A stretch of DNA of 64,000 bases, taken from Streptomyces sp. CB01201 (GTDB lineage: Bacteria; Actinomycetota; Actinomycetes; Streptomycetales; Streptomycetaceae). Of this stretch, positions 45,368-54,735 are shown piece after piece. The stretch lies in assembly GCF_002803085.1 (NCBI RefSeq), contig NZ_NNBJ01000003.1:337798-401797 (forward strand). The letters run 5' to 3'. The notes beneath the pieces are model-generated. The model was not told where the DNA came from. It worked only from the letters and a program-made list of their open reading frames with translations, and made no database searches. Numbering within the stretch: position 1 is the first letter of the stretch; every line of letters starts with the position of its first letter. The position numbers and the translations under genes are program-made.

Positions 45368-46144
45368 GTGGACAGCCCGCACGCGGAAGTGACCGGCGCG
45401 GCGATCCGTGCCGAGGGCTTCGGGCTCAAGGGGCCGCGCGGCTGGGCCTTCCGGGGGGTGTCCCTGGACGCCGCCCCCGGCTCGCTCATCGCGGTCGCGG
45501 GCCCCTCCGGTTCCGGCCGTACCTGCCTGCTGCTCGCCCTCACCGGCCGCATGAAGCCCGCCGAGGGCTGGGCGCGGGTGGCCGACCATCAGCTGCCCCG
45601 CAAGATGGCCGCCGTGCGGCGGATCAGCGCGCTCGGCCAGGTGCCCGGGGTGAGCGAGCTCGACCCGGCCTTCACCGTGGCCGAGCACCTGCGCGAGCGG
45701 GTGATGCTGCGGCGCCGCTACGACGGCTCGCTCCGCGCGCTGCTGCGCTCCCCCGCCCGGCGGCGGGCCGAGTCCCGCGGCCTCATCGACGAGGCGCTGG
45801 CCGGGGCGGGCCTCGACCTCGGCTCGCTGCCCAAGGGCGACCGCACCTCCGTACGCGATCTCGAACGCCTGGAGGCGCTGCGCCTGAGCGTGGCCCTCGC
45901 GCTGATCCAGCGGCCACGGCTGCTGGCGGTCGACGACACCGACATGAAGCTGTCGGACGGCGAACGCGGGGCCGCCTGGGCGCTGCTGCGCTCGCTCGCG
46001 GACGCGGGCACCACGGTCCTCGCGGTGTGCAGCGAGGCACCCGCCGAGGCCGACATCACCGTGACGACGGAACCCGGCGCCGAGGACGGGGCCACGAACG
46101 AGGAGGGGGCGGCGGATGCGTTCGCCACGACTGGCAGCGCTTGA
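45368..46144 (+). CDS. degenerate ABC ATPase paired with YhgE-type exporter
   Basis: A 258-residue ABC-fold protein with key motifs altered. Walker A is GPSGSGRT, with Arg in place of the catalytic Lys. The LSGGQ signature is unrecognisable, and Walker B ends AVDDTD, so the catalytic Glu is Asp. ATP hydrolysis may be weak or absent. The GTG is chosen with AGGGGGGA upstream (an ATG two bases earlier is out of frame). It overlaps the YhgE gene by 29 nt. Similar degenerate ATPases sit beside YhgE genes in other Streptomyces, so the changes are probably conserved. Confidence 0.83.
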   Translation: MDSPHAEVTGAAIRAEGFGLKGPRGWAFRGVSLDAAPGSLIAVAGPSGSGRTCLLLALTGRMKPAEGWARVADHQLPRKMAAVRRISALGQVPGVSELDPAFTVAEHLRERVMLRRRYDGSLRALLRSPARRRAESRGLIDEALAGAGLDLGSLPKGDRTSVRDLERLEALRLSVALALIQRPRLLAVDDTDMKLSDGERGAAWALLRSLADAGTTVLAVCSEAPAEADITVTTEPGAEDGATNEEGAADAFATTGSA

Positions 46145-48200
46145 GCTGAAGCGGTTCGGCAGGGGGAAGCTGCCGAGGGCGGCCCTGGTCGCGCTGCTTC
46201 TGCTGCCGCTGCTGTACGGCGCGCTCTACCTGTGCTCGTTCTGGGACCCCTACAGCCGTCTCGACCGCATACCCGTGGCGCTCGTCAACGACGACCAGGG
46301 GGCCGAGGCGGCCGGACAGAAGCTCAAGGTCGGCGACGAGCTCAGCAAGAAGCTGCTCGACAGCAAGACCTTCGAATGGCACGAGGTCAGTGACGCCGAG
46401 GCGCGCAAGGGCCTCGAAAAGGGCACGTACTACCTGTCGTTGACGATGCCCGCCGACTTCAGCAGGAGGATCGCGTCCAGCTCCGGCCAGGCCCCCGAGA
46501 CGGGCGCGCTCCAGGTGCACACCAACGACGCGAACAACTACATCGTGGGGTCGATCTCGCGGACGGTGTTCGCCGAGGTGCGCGCCGCCGCCTCCACCAA
46601 GGCGTCCCGGTCGTTCCTCGACAAGATCTTCATCTCGTTCGCCGACCTCCACGACCAGACCGCGAAGGCCGCCAAGGGCGCGGGCGACCTCAAGGACGGA
46701 CTCGGCAAGGCCAAGGACGGCGCCAAGGAACTGGCCGATCGCCTCCAGGACGCCAAGGACGGCAGCAGCAAGCTGGCCGACGGCATCGCCAAGCTCGACT
46801 CCGGCGCGGGCACCCTGGCCGGCGGCGCCCAGCAGGTCGCCGACGGCACCCAGCAACTCGCGGACAAGGTCAACGCGGCGGCCGGCCAGGCACGTCCGTA
46901 CCTCAAGGACAACGGCAAGACCGTCGGCGACGCGGCGAAGCTCCTCGCGGACTCGATCCAGCCGGTGCGCGACCAGCTCACGCACATCATCGACCTCGCA
47001 CCCGGCGCCGCGGCCGGCACCGCCAAGGCGTCCCGGGACCTGGACAACCTCTACCAGCAGCTCTGTGGGGACACGTCCACCGAGGGGCAGGTCTGCCCGA
47101 AGCTGAAGGAGGCCAAGAAGGCGATGGCCACCGGCGCGACCCTCACCGCGGACGTGAACAACCTCGTCAAGGACCAGGGGGGTGACTTCAAGAAGCTCGA
47201 CAAGAGCCTCCAGGACCTCCAGACCAAGGCCCGGGACCTGGCCGCCAAGGCGCCGCACCTGGCCGGCGACTTGAACAAGCAGGTCGCCGACGTCAACAAG
47301 CTCAACAAGGGCGCGCACGACGTCGCCAAGGGCGCAACCGACATCCACACCGGCCTCGGCACCGCCAAGAAGGGCTCCACCGACCTCGACACGGGCGTCG
47401 GCAAGCTGGAGAAGGGCGCGGGCGACCTGGACGGCGGGATCGTGAAGCTCTCCGACGGCTCGGTCAAGCTGTCCGACGGCCTGCACGACGGCGTCGGGAA
47501 GATCCCGGACTACGACAAGCAGCAGCGCGACCAGCGCACCGAGGTGATGGCCGACCCCGTCAAGCTGGCCTCGCAGGCGATGCACAAGGCGCCCAACTAC
47601 GGCACCGGCTTCGCCCCGTACTTCATCCCGCTCTCCCTGTGGGTGGGCGCGATGGTCGCGTACATGCTGATCCAGCCGCTCAACCGGCGCGCGCTCGCGG
47701 CCGGCGCCTCGGCCTGGCGGATCGCCTTCGCGGGCTGGCTGCCGGTGGCGGCCATCGGGCTCGCCCAGATCGCCGCGCTGATGGCGGTGCTGCACTTCGG
47801 GCTCGGCCTCGAAATGCAGCGCACGGCCGGGACGCTGGGCTATCTGGCCCTCACCGCCTGCTGCTTCACGGCGATCGTGCAGTGGCTGAACGCCAAGTTC
47901 GGGGCGGCCGGGCGCATCCTGGTGCTGGCCGTCCTGATGCTCCAGCTGACGTCGGCGGGCGGCACCTACCCCGTCCAGACCAGCCCGGCCTTCTTCAACG
48001 CCATCCACCCGTACCTGCCCATGAGTTACGTCGTGGACGGCCTGCGCAGGCTCATCAGCGGCGGCGACCTGGGCGTGGTGTGGCAGGGCTGCGCGGTCCT
48101 GACCGCCTTCACCGTGGGCGCCCTCGCGCTGACCGCGCTGTCCGCCCGGCAGAAGCAGGTGTGGTCGCTGGACCGGCTGCACCCCGAGCTGAGCCTGTGA
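46116..48200 (+). CDS. YhgE/Pip-family membrane export protein
   Basis: A 694-residue membrane protein of the YhgE/Pip (phage-infection-protein) family, related to ABC-2 permeases and to ESX-like export accessories. It has one N-terminal helix (about 22-42), a very long extracytoplasmic region (about 45-505) rich in Ala, Asp, Gly and Lys with repeated GA-x-DL/DG-x-x-KL units that should form coiled coils, and five or six C-terminal helices. A TetR gene is coupled downstream. The substrate is unknown. Confidence 0.9.
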   Translation: MRSPRLAALELKRFGRGKLPRAALVALLLLPLLYGALYLCSFWDPYSRLDRIPVALVNDDQGAEAAGQKLKVGDELSKKLLDSKTFEWHEVSDAEARKGLEKGTYYLSLTMPADFSRRIASSSGQAPETGALQVHTNDANNYIVGSISRTVFAEVRAAASTKASRSFLDKIFISFADLHDQTAKAAKGAGDLKDGLGKAKDGAKELADRLQDAKDGSSKLADGIAKLDSGAGTLAGGAQQVADGTQQLADKVNAAAGQARPYLKDNGKTVGDAAKLLADSIQPVRDQLTHIIDLAPGAAAGTAKASRDLDNLYQQLCGDTSTEGQVCPKLKEAKKAMATGATLTADVNNLVKDQGGDFKKLDKSLQDLQTKARDLAAKAPHLAGDLNKQVADVNKLNKGAHDVAKGATDIHTGLGTAKKGSTDLDTGVGKLEKGAGDLDGGIVKLSDGSVKLSDGLHDGVGKIPDYDKQQRDQRTEVMADPVKLASQAMHKAPNYGTGFAPYFIPLSLWVGAMVAYMLIQPLNRRALAAGASAWRIAFAGWLPVAAIGLAQIAALMAVLHFGLGLEMQRTAGTLGYLALTACCFTAIVQWLNAKFGAAGRILVLAVLMLQLTSAGGTYPVQTSPAFFNAIHPYLPMSYVVDGLRRLISGGDLGVVWQGCAVLTAFTVGALALTALSARQKQVWSLDRLHPELSL

Positions 48201-48820
48201 GAATCGACGCCATGGAGAGCAGCAGCACCAGACGGCAGGCGACCCGGCAGAAGCTGTACGAGGCAGCCGTGACGCTCATCGCCGAACAGGGCTTCTCGGC
48301 CACCACGGTGGACGAGATCGCCGAGCGGGCCGGGGTCGCCAAGGGCACGGTCTACTACAACTTCAAGAGCAAGACCGAGCTGTTCGAGGAGCTGCTGCGG
48401 CACGGCGTGGGGCTGCTGACCGCGTCCTTGCAGGCGGCCGCGGACGAGACCGACGAGCGCGGCGGCACCAAGGTCGAGGCCCTGGACGCGATGATCCGGG
48501 CCGGCCTGGACTTCATCCACCGCTACCCCGCCTTCACCCAGCTCTACGTGGCCGAGCTGTGGCGCACCAACCGCGCCTGGCAGTCCACCCTCCTGGTGGT
48601 GCGCCGCGAGGCGGTCGCCGTCGTGGAGACGGTGCTGCGGGACGCGGTCGGCGCGGGCGAGCTGAGCGAGGAGATCGACATCCCGCTGACGGCCGCGGCC
48701 CTGGTCGGGATGGTCCTGGTGGCCGCCCTGGACTGGCAGGCCTTCCAGAGCGAACGCTCCCTGGACGACGTCCACGCGGCGCTCTCCAGGCTGCTGCACG
48801 GCAGGGTCAGCGGGCGCTAG
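48197..48820 (+). CDS. TetR-family transcriptional repressor
   Basis: A 207-residue regulator. The N-terminal helix-turn-helix (about 20-65) includes LIAEQGFSATTVDEIAERAG and GVAKGTVYYNFKSK. The C-terminal domain is helical and probably binds a ligand. The GTG that overlaps the YhgE stop (GTGA) is taken; an ATG five codons later is also credible. It probably binds the ACTGAC-CA-GTCAGT operator ahead of the ATPase gene and so represses its own operon until a signal appears. Confidence 0.92.
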   Translation: MRIDAMESSSTRRQATRQKLYEAAVTLIAEQGFSATTVDEIAERAGVAKGTVYYNFKSKTELFEELLRHGVGLLTASLQAAADETDERGGTKVEALDAMIRAGLDFIHRYPAFTQLYVAELWRTNRAWQSTLLVVRREAVAVVETVLRDAVGAGELSEEIDIPLTAAALVGMVLVAALDWQAFQSERSLDDVHAALSRLLHGRVSGR

Positions 48821-49151
48821 CGGCGCTCGGCCCCCGACACGGGCGGGCGCGGCGCACGGCCGGAAGCGGAAGCACGCCGGGCCGGTGCGGCTCATTCCCC
48901 CATGAACCGCACCGGCCCGGCGCTTCCCCCGTACGTCCCCCCGTACCTCATCACGTTCGGGGAGCCGCGCCGGTTCCGCCACCCCGTGTCGGCGGTACCG
49001 GCGCCGCGCCCCTTCCGTGGTCTCCACCTTCCCGTCCCCGCAGGTGGAAGCCCATCCGCTCAGGTACTCATCTCACGTCCTGAGTACGGATACTCATACC
49101 TCCGCGGCCAAGCTCATTCGGGGGCGGCCCGATCTGGTTACCATCGCGATC
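48821..49151. promoter_or_regulatory. intergenic region with TACTCA/TGAGTA half-sites
   Basis: About 330 nt without a supported gene. Three half-sites occur: TACTCA (49065-49070), TGAGTA (49081-49086) and TACTCA (49091-49096). The last two form a palindrome with a 4-nt spacer and the first two another with a 10-nt spacer. They stand just before the DUF4126 gene and may be an operator. A short open frame from 48902 has no ribosome site and is not annotated. Confidence 0.45.
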
Positions 49152-49766
49152 GTGTCCGTACTCCCCCTCGTGTTCACCAGCGGCTGGGCGAGCGGGGTCA
49201 ACGCGTACGCGGTGGTCCTGCTGCTCGGCCTCTTCGGCGCCACCGGCCTCAGCGACCAGGTGCCCGCCGCGCTTGAGCGGCCCGATGTCCTGATCGCGGC
49301 CGGCGTGCTGTTCCTGTGCGAGGCGGTCGCCGACAAGATCCCGTACGTCGACTCGGTCTGGGACTCCGTGCACACGGTGATCCGGCCGATCGCGGGCGCG
49401 GTCGTCGGGGCGCTGCTCGCCGGGCAGAACGGTTCGCTGCCCGATCTCGCGGCCGGTGCGGTGGGCGGCTCGACCGCGCTGCTGAGCCATCTGGTCAAGG
49501 CCGGGACCCGGATGGCGGTGAACACCTCGCCCGAGCCGTTCAGCAACATCGCGCTGAGCACGGCGGAGGACCTGGGAGTCGCCGGGCTCATAAGCTTCGC
49601 GATCTTCCATCCGCTCGCGGCGGCCGTGATCGCGGGCACCCTGCTGCTCATCGGCCTCGTGATACTGGTCGTCCTGTGGCGGAAGATCCGCCGGTTCAGG
49701 CGGCGCAGGGCACAGCGCCGGGAGGAGAAGCGGCTGGCGGCGGGGGTTCCGCGCCCGCCGGAGTGA
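49152..49766 (+). CDS. DUF4126 membrane protein
   Basis: A protein of about 204 residues with five or six hydrophobic segments. The family motif VFTSGWASGVNAYAVVLLLG lies at the start, and SGWASGxNAY is the DUF4126 signature. It ends in a basic tail RRFRRRRAQRREEKR. The frame is open to 49017 and the true start is unclear: no position has a good ribosome site. The GTG chosen begins just before homology. The function is unknown. Confidence 0.8.
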   Translation: MSVLPLVFTSGWASGVNAYAVVLLLGLFGATGLSDQVPAALERPDVLIAAGVLFLCEAVADKIPYVDSVWDSVHTVIRPIAGAVVGALLAGQNGSLPDLAAGAVGGSTALLSHLVKAGTRMAVNTSPEPFSNIALSTAEDLGVAGLISFAIFHPLAAAVIAGTLLLIGLVILVVLWRKIRRFRRRRAQRREEKRLAAGVPRPPE

Positions 49767-49797
49767 GGTGTCAGTGGCGGCGGATAAAGTCGCCGGC

Positions 49798-51309
49798 ATG
49801 GCACGGATTGCGGTGATCGGCGCCGGTGTGGGCGCCATGGCGGCTGCTGCCCGGCTGGCCGTGGCAGGCCACCGGGTGACGGTGTACGAGCGCTCGTCGA
49901 CGTACGGCGGCGCGCTGGGACGGTTCGAGCGGGACGGTTTCGTGTTCGACACCGGCCCCGGTCTGCTGCGGCTGCCCGCGGTCTACCGGGACCTGTTCGT
50001 GAAGACCGGCAAGGAGCCGCTGGAGAGCGTCGTCGAGCTGGCTCCGGTCGACCCGGCCGCGCGCCACGTCTTCCCCGACGGCAGCGAGGTCACGCTGCCC
50101 AACGCCTCGCGCGCGGGCGTGATGTCCGCGTTGGACGAGGCCTTGGGCGAGGGCGCGGGCGAGCGCTGGGGAGCCTTTTTGATCCGCGCCCGCGAGGCCT
50201 GGGACCGCACGCGCAGGCCCCTCCTGGAGGAGCCGCTGTGGCCCAACTGGGAGGTGCTGGCCCGCGAGCCCTACCCCGCGCCCAGGCAGCGCAGGCTGCT
50301 GCGCGCGCCCCGGCAGGCGGCGACGCTCGGCGAGGTCGCCGCGTGGGAGCTGGGCGGCGGCCGGCTCGGCGCGCTCCTGGAGGGCTGCGCCCTGGAGTAC
50401 GGCCTCGATCCGCGGACGGCTCCGGCGGCCGCGGCCGTGCTGCCGTACATGGAGCAGACCTTCGGCAGTTGGTATGTGCGCGGCGGCATGCGGGAGCTGG
50501 CGCGTGCGGTGCACGAGCGGTGTGTGGCCCGCAGGGTCGCGTTCGTCTTCGGCGCCGAGGTGCGGCGGATCGTGGAGAAGGACGGCCGGGCGGCCGGGGT
50601 GGAGCTGGCCGACGGCACCGTGGCGCAGGCGGACCACGTGGTGTGCGGCGCCGACCCGCGCGGGCTCGAACGGATGCTGCCCGGCCGGGAGTTGTGGGCG
50701 GCCGGCACGGTCCGTCCGGCCGCCGGGGTCCGGCCGAGCCGTTTCACGGTGCTGCTCGCCCTGCGCGGCGCCCGCCCGGCCGGCGCCGCGCACCGCACGG
50801 TGGTGCACTCGCCGGACGCCCCGGCCGAGGCCCGCGCGGCCTTCGCGGGCCCGCAGCACGCGCCGCCCACGGTCACGGTGCTGCGCCCCGACGACCCGGC
50901 GGTGCGCCCCGACGACGACCACGAGGCGCTGACGCTGACGGCGACGGTCGCGCCGCACGGCCCGGTCGACTGGACGGACGGGGCCCAGGTGCGGCGCCGC
51001 ACCGACGAGCTGATCGCGGCCGCGGCACGGGCCGTGCCCGATCTGCGTGAGCGCCTCCTCTGGCACGAGTCCCGCACCCCGGCACACCTCGCGGACACGA
51101 CCGGCGCCGAGGGCGGCTCGGTGCCCGCGCCCTCCCTTGCCGGGGCCGGGGCCGCGTTCCTGCACCCGTCCAACACCACCGCCCTGCCGGGGCTGCACCT
51201 CGCGGGCGGCTGGGCGCACCCGGGCGGCGGGCTCGCGCACACCGGGATGTCGGGCGCTCTCGTGGCCGGCCTGATCGTGGAGGGGGACGACTTCCGGGGC
51301 TCGCAGTGA
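49798..51309 (+). CDS. phytoene desaturase-like FAD oxidoreductase
   Basis: A 503-residue FAD-dependent amine-oxidase/CrtI-type protein. The dinucleotide motif VIGAGVGAMAAAARLAVAGH is at the N-terminus, followed by VYERSSTYGGALGRF. The C-terminal block GLHLAGGWAHPGGGLAHTGMSGALVAG is characteristic of carotenoid desaturases and isomerases. No carotenoid genes are near, so the substrate is open. The ATG with the start of homology is chosen; the preceding gene ends about 30 nt earlier. Confidence 0.9.
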   Translation: MARIAVIGAGVGAMAAAARLAVAGHRVTVYERSSTYGGALGRFERDGFVFDTGPGLLRLPAVYRDLFVKTGKEPLESVVELAPVDPAARHVFPDGSEVTLPNASRAGVMSALDEALGEGAGERWGAFLIRAREAWDRTRRPLLEEPLWPNWEVLAREPYPAPRQRRLLRAPRQAATLGEVAAWELGGGRLGALLEGCALEYGLDPRTAPAAAAVLPYMEQTFGSWYVRGGMRELARAVHERCVARRVAFVFGAEVRRIVEKDGRAAGVELADGTVAQADHVVCGADPRGLERMLPGRELWAAGTVRPAAGVRPSRFTVLLALRGARPAGAAHRTVVHSPDAPAEARAAFAGPQHAPPTVTVLRPDDPAVRPDDDHEALTLTATVAPHGPVDWTDGAQVRRRTDELIAAAARAVPDLRERLLWHESRTPAHLADTTGAEGGSVPAPSLAGAGAAFLHPSNTTALPGLHLAGGWAHPGGGLAHTGMSGALVAGLIVEGDDFRGSQ

Positions 51310-51334
51310 GCCGTGCACCCCGCCCGGCCAACGG

Positions 51335-52204
51335 TCAGTAGCGGTAGGGCTGTTGCTCGGGGTGCTGCGGCGCGTCCGGGTGGTTCTGGTGGTTCTGCTG
51401 GTGGTTCTGCCGGCCCGCGTGGTTCGGGTCGTACGGCGGCTGGGCCTGCTGCTGCTCGTAGGGCGGGTAGTCGCCGTCGCGCTGCTGCGGCACCCAGACG
51501 CCACCGGGCGGGGTGTCCGTCCCGTACTGCGCGGCGAGCGGATCGGGGTAGGACTGCTGGCCGCCGAAGCTGTCGTAGCCGGTGTAAGCGCCGTACGCCT
51601 GGCCGCCGTTGCCGATGTACGGGTCCGAGTAGGCGGCGTACTGCTGCTGCCCGGCACCCGTCTCGTCGTACTGCGGGGCGTACGGGTCGGCGTACGGCTG
51701 CTGCGGGTCGTAGGCGCCGTACTGGGGCTGGGCCTCGGGCTGCTGAGCGGCGCCGTAGATGCCGTACTGGCCGGTGTCTTCGGGCACGGGCAGCGGCGCG
51801 TAGACCGAATCGGCTTGCGCCGCAAGGTCGTTGGCGTCCAGGGGGGCCGCCTCGGTGGCCTCCTCGTACTGGAGGTCCGAGACCTCCAGGACCGGCTCCG
51901 CCTCGGGGGCGCCCCGGCGGCCCGCCCTGCGGCGGCGGCTGGCGCCGGGCCGGCCGCCGATCGCCCAGCCGGTGGAGAAGCCCTTGCGGAAGGACAGGGT
52001 CACATACGCCTGTCCGACGGCGAAGGCGATCGCGCCCAGGATGATCACGAAGACGGACGGGACGAGGACGCCGACGACCACGCCGAGGAAGCCGGTGAAG
52101 GCGAGCAGCCGCCAGCGCAGCCGCGCCTTGTACTGCAACAGCACCTCGCCGAGCAGCCACAGCGCCACGATTCCGAACGCGATGTAGAGGACCGTCCAGC
52201 CCAT
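51335..52204 (-). CDS. membrane protein with long Gln/Tyr/Pro-rich tail
   Basis: A 289-residue protein with two or three N-terminal helices (about 3-20, 32-50, 52-70) and a C-terminal region (about 115-289) dominated by Gln, Tyr, Pro, Gly, Asp and Asn (QYGAYDPQQPYADPY, HQQNHQNH). That composition is typical of intrinsically disordered, phase-separation-prone segments. The helical part resembles TIGR04222/DUF-type actinobacterial proteins, but I cannot name a family. It may anchor a cytoplasmic scaffold. It lies downstream of metF by about 60 nt. Confidence 0.82.
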   Translation of the reverse strand: MGWTVLYIAFGIVALWLLGEVLLQYKARLRWRLLAFTGFLGVVVGVLVPSVFVIILGAIAFAVGQAYVTLSFRKGFSTGWAIGGRPGASRRRRAGRRGAPEAEPVLEVSDLQYEEATEAAPLDANDLAAQADSVYAPLPVPEDTGQYGIYGAAQQPEAQPQYGAYDPQQPYADPYAPQYDETGAGQQQYAAYSDPYIGNGGQAYGAYTGYDSFGGQQSYPDPLAAQYGTDTPPGGVWVPQQRDGDYPPYEQQQAQPPYDPNHAGRQNHQQNHQNHPDAPQHPEQQPYRY

Positions 52205-52266
52205 GTACGCCCCTCATTCTCCTGCCCCGGGTACAGCTGTCCCCTGACCCGGGTACCGGTTTCCGG

Positions 52267-53184
52267 CTACGCCTGCTGGTGCAGGCCGAGATTCTCGTAG
52301 ATTTCGAGCGTCGCCGTGGAGTTGTTGAGGGTAATGAAGTGCAACCCGGGAACGCCATCGGCGAGCAGCCGCGAGCAGAACTCGGTGGCGAACTCGATGC
52401 CCATGGAGCGTACAGCGGCCGGGTCGTCCTTGGCCGCAAGCATCCGGTCCCGGAGCTCCGCCGGGAAGACCGCGTTGCTGAGCTGCGGCAGTCGCCCCAG
52501 CTGCTTCACGCTGGTCACGGGCAGGACCTCGGGGATGATCGGGGTCTCGCAGCCGGCCGCCGCGACCCGGTCGCGCAGCCGGGAATAGTTCTCCGGCTCG
52601 AAGAACATCTGCGTGATGGCGTAGTCCGCACCGGCCCGGCATTTGTCCACGAAGTTCCGGATGTCGGAATCCCAGTCCGCGGAGCGGGGGTGCATCTCGG
52701 GGAAGGCCGCGACGCCGACGCAGAAGTCGCCCGACTCCCGGATCAGGGAGACCAGTTCGGCCGCGTAGGTCACGCCCTCGGGGTGCTTGACCCATTCGCC
52801 CATCGGGTCGCCCTTCGGGTCGCCGCGCACCGCGAGGATGTTGCGGATCCCGGCGTCGGCGTACTGCCCGACCGTGTGGCGCAGCTCGGCGACCGAGTGC
52901 CCGACGGCGGTGAGGTGGGCGACCGGCGTGAGGGTGGTGTCCTCGGCGATCTGCTGGGTGGCCTCGACGGTCCCGGTGCGGGTGGTGCCACCGGCGCCGT
53001 AGGTGACGGAGACGAAGTCGGGAGCTACCGCCTCGACCCGACGCAACGCGTTCCAGAGGTTCCGCTCGCCCTTCTCCGTCTTGGGCGCGTAGAACTCGAA
53101 GGAATACGTGGTCTCGCCGGTCGCGAGCATGTCGCGCACGGTGCGCGCGCGATCAGTCCTGGTGGAAGCAGTGCCTAGGGCCAT
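52267..53184 (-). CDS. metF: methylenetetrahydrofolate reductase
   Basis: A 305-residue flavoprotein reducing 5,10-methylene-THF to 5-methyl-THF for methionine synthesis. It contains [19 protein letters not shown] near the N-terminus, [11 protein letters not shown], and the GDPKGDP loop with NILAVRGD, which are MetF signatures. The ATG begins [20 protein letters not shown]. No riboswitch is obvious in front of it. Confidence 0.96.
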   Translation of the reverse strand: MALGTASTRTDRARTVRDMLATGETTYSFEFYAPKTEKGERNLWNALRRVEAVAPDFVSVTYGAGGTTRTGTVEATQQIAEDTTLTPVAHLTAVGHSVAELRHTVGQYADAGIRNILAVRGDPKGDPMGEWVKHPEGVTYAAELVSLIRESGDFCVGVAAFPEMHPRSADWDSDIRNFVDKCRAGADYAITQMFFEPENYSRLRDRVAAAGCETPIIPEVLPVTSVKQLGRLPQLSNAVFPAELRDRMLAAKDDPAAVRSMGIEFATEFCSRLLADGVPGLHFITLNNSTATLEIYENLGLHQQA

Positions 53185-53281
53185 ACTGGCAGGTTAGCCA
53201 CGGGGGCCCGGCACCCCAACCACGCGGGGGTGAATTGTCTCGATTGCCGGACTTCTGTCCACCCCTCGGACGGCGGACCGC

Positions 53282-53938
53282 TCAGCGGGCGCCGAGGCGC
53301 TCCCGGACGCGCTGCGCGAGGTCGGCGGCGGCCGCGGCCGGGTCGTCGGCCTCGGTGATCGCCCGCACCACGACGACCCGGTCCGCGCCCGCGTCCAGGA
53401 CCTCGTCCAGGTTGGCCGCGTCGATCCCGCCGATCGCGAACCAGGGACGGTCCGTCGCGAGCGAGGCCGTGTAACGCACCAGGTCGAGGCCGGGCGCGTG
53501 GCGGCCGGGCTTGGTGGGGGTGGGCCAGCAGGGGCCGGTGCAGAAGTAGTCCACGCCGGGCTCGACGGCGGCCGCGGCGGCCTCCGCCTCCGCGTGCGTG
53601 GAGCGGCCGATCAGGACGCCTTCGCCCAGGATCGCGCGGGCGGCGGGCACCGGCAGGTCGCCCTGGCCCAGGTGCAGCACATCGGCGCCGATGGCGTGGG
53701 CCACGTCGGCGCGGTCGTTGACCGCGAGCAGCTTGCCGTGCCGGCGGCAGGCGTCGGCCAGGACGGCCAGGTGCTCCAGCTCCTCGGCGGCCTCCATGCC
53801 CTTGTCGCGCAGCTGCACGATGTCGACGCCGGACGCGAGCACGGCGTCCAGGAAGGCGGGCAGGTCGCCCTGGCGCTTGCGGGCGTCGGTGCACAGGTAG
53901 AGCCGGGCATCGGCGAGCTGCTCACGGGCCGTGGGCAT
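53282..53938 (-). CDS. thiE: thiamine phosphate synthase
   Basis: A 218-residue TIM-barrel enzyme joining the HMP-pyrophosphate and thiazole-phosphate moieties. Conserved stretches are [11 protein letters not shown] (QLRDK), [32 protein letters not shown] and FAIGGID. It faces away from the thiO-S-G operon 2 kb further on and has no TPP aptamer of its own that I can see. Confidence 0.95.
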   Translation of the reverse strand: MPTAREQLADARLYLCTDARKRQGDLPAFLDAVLASGVDIVQLRDKGMEAAEELEHLAVLADACRRHGKLLAVNDRADVAHAIGADVLHLGQGDLPVPAARAILGEGVLIGRSTHAEAEAAAAAVEPGVDYFCTGPCWPTPTKPGRHAPGLDLVRYTASLATDRPWFAIGGIDAANLDEVLDAGADRVVVVRAITEADDPAAAAADLAQRVRERLGAR

Positions 53939-54043
53939 GGAAGGTCCCCCGTTGTGGTCGTCTTCGGCCGGGCCGCGCGGTGTACGGCCGGGTGGACCGG
54001 ACCGTACACCGCGCGGCGTTCGGCGCTGTCGGGTGGGCTCGGC

Positions 54044-54409
54044 TCAGAGAGCGAGCGCCTGGGCGCGGCGCTTCACCTCCGTGCCGCGATTCTCGCTGAG
54101 GGCCTCGGCGGGGGTGCCGGGGAGCGTCGGATCCGGAGTGAAGAGCCACTCCAGCATCTCCTCGTCGGAGAAGCCGTCGTCCCTCAGCAGCGTCAGCGTC
54201 CCGGTCAGGCCCTTCACCACCTTGTCGGTGTCGATGAAGGCGGCGGGCACCTGGAGCGCCCTGTTCTCACCGCGGCGTACGGCGATGAGCTGGCCCTCCT
54301 TGACCAGCTGCCGTACGCGCGTCACCTCCACGTCCAGCATCTCCGCGATGTCGGGGAGGTGGAGCCAGGCGGGGACGAGAGCATCAATCTTTGCGTCAAT
54401 CTCGGTCAC
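54044..54409 (-). CDS. Rv2175c-like winged-helix DNA-binding protein
   Basis: A 121-residue protein matching the Rv2175c C-terminal-domain family. A helix-turn-helix (about 17-45: LPDIAEMLDVEVTRVRQLVK) is followed by LIAVRRGENRALQVPAAFI and a C-terminal domain. In Mycobacterium tuberculosis Rv2175c is a substrate of the Ser/Thr kinase PknL. The PASTA kinase gene 4 kb to the right makes a similar relation possible here. It has a GTG start. Confidence 0.88.
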   Translation of the reverse strand: MTEIDAKIDALVPAWLHLPDIAEMLDVEVTRVRQLVKEGQLIAVRRGENRALQVPAAFIDTDKVVKGLTGTLTLLRDDGFSDEEMLEWLFTPDPTLPGTPAEALSENRGTEVKRRAQALAL

Positions 54410-54735
54410 GGTCCAAGCGTGCCACCTCGCACGGGCACTCGGTACCGGGGTGACCCCTCGGGGGCTGTGCCCCCGCGCCCCTTCCTGGGGGCGGCGCCCC
54501 CAGGCCCCCGCTCCTCAGGCGCCGGAGGGGCTCCATCCGGTTCTGGCTGCGGATCGTGCGTGGTTGCTCGCGCAGTTCCCCGCGCCCCTGTAGGTGACCC
54601 GGGACCCTTGCTCGCGCCCACCGTGGCGGAGCCACGCAAATGTCACAGCCCCGCGCCCCCAACCCCCTTTCCGCTGCGGACCGTGCTCGCTTCTCGCGCC
54701 GTTCCCCGCGCCCCTGTAGGTGACCCCGGGTCCCG
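54410..54735. repeat. intergenic repeat cluster downstream of the flavoprotein gene
   Basis: Contains the hairpin CCTGGGGGC/GCCCCCAGG (54484-54504), then two direct copies of the dispersed 20-mer (54570-54589 exact, 54696-54715 with one mismatch), each followed by TGTAGGTGACCC. About 105 nt of unrelated sequence separates them. No gene is supported. Confidence 0.75.

Noticed and set aside
48902..49276. 124-residue plus-strand frame before the DUF4126 gene
   Set aside because: No ribosome site, no domain, and its 3' half overlaps the DUF4126 gene in another frame.
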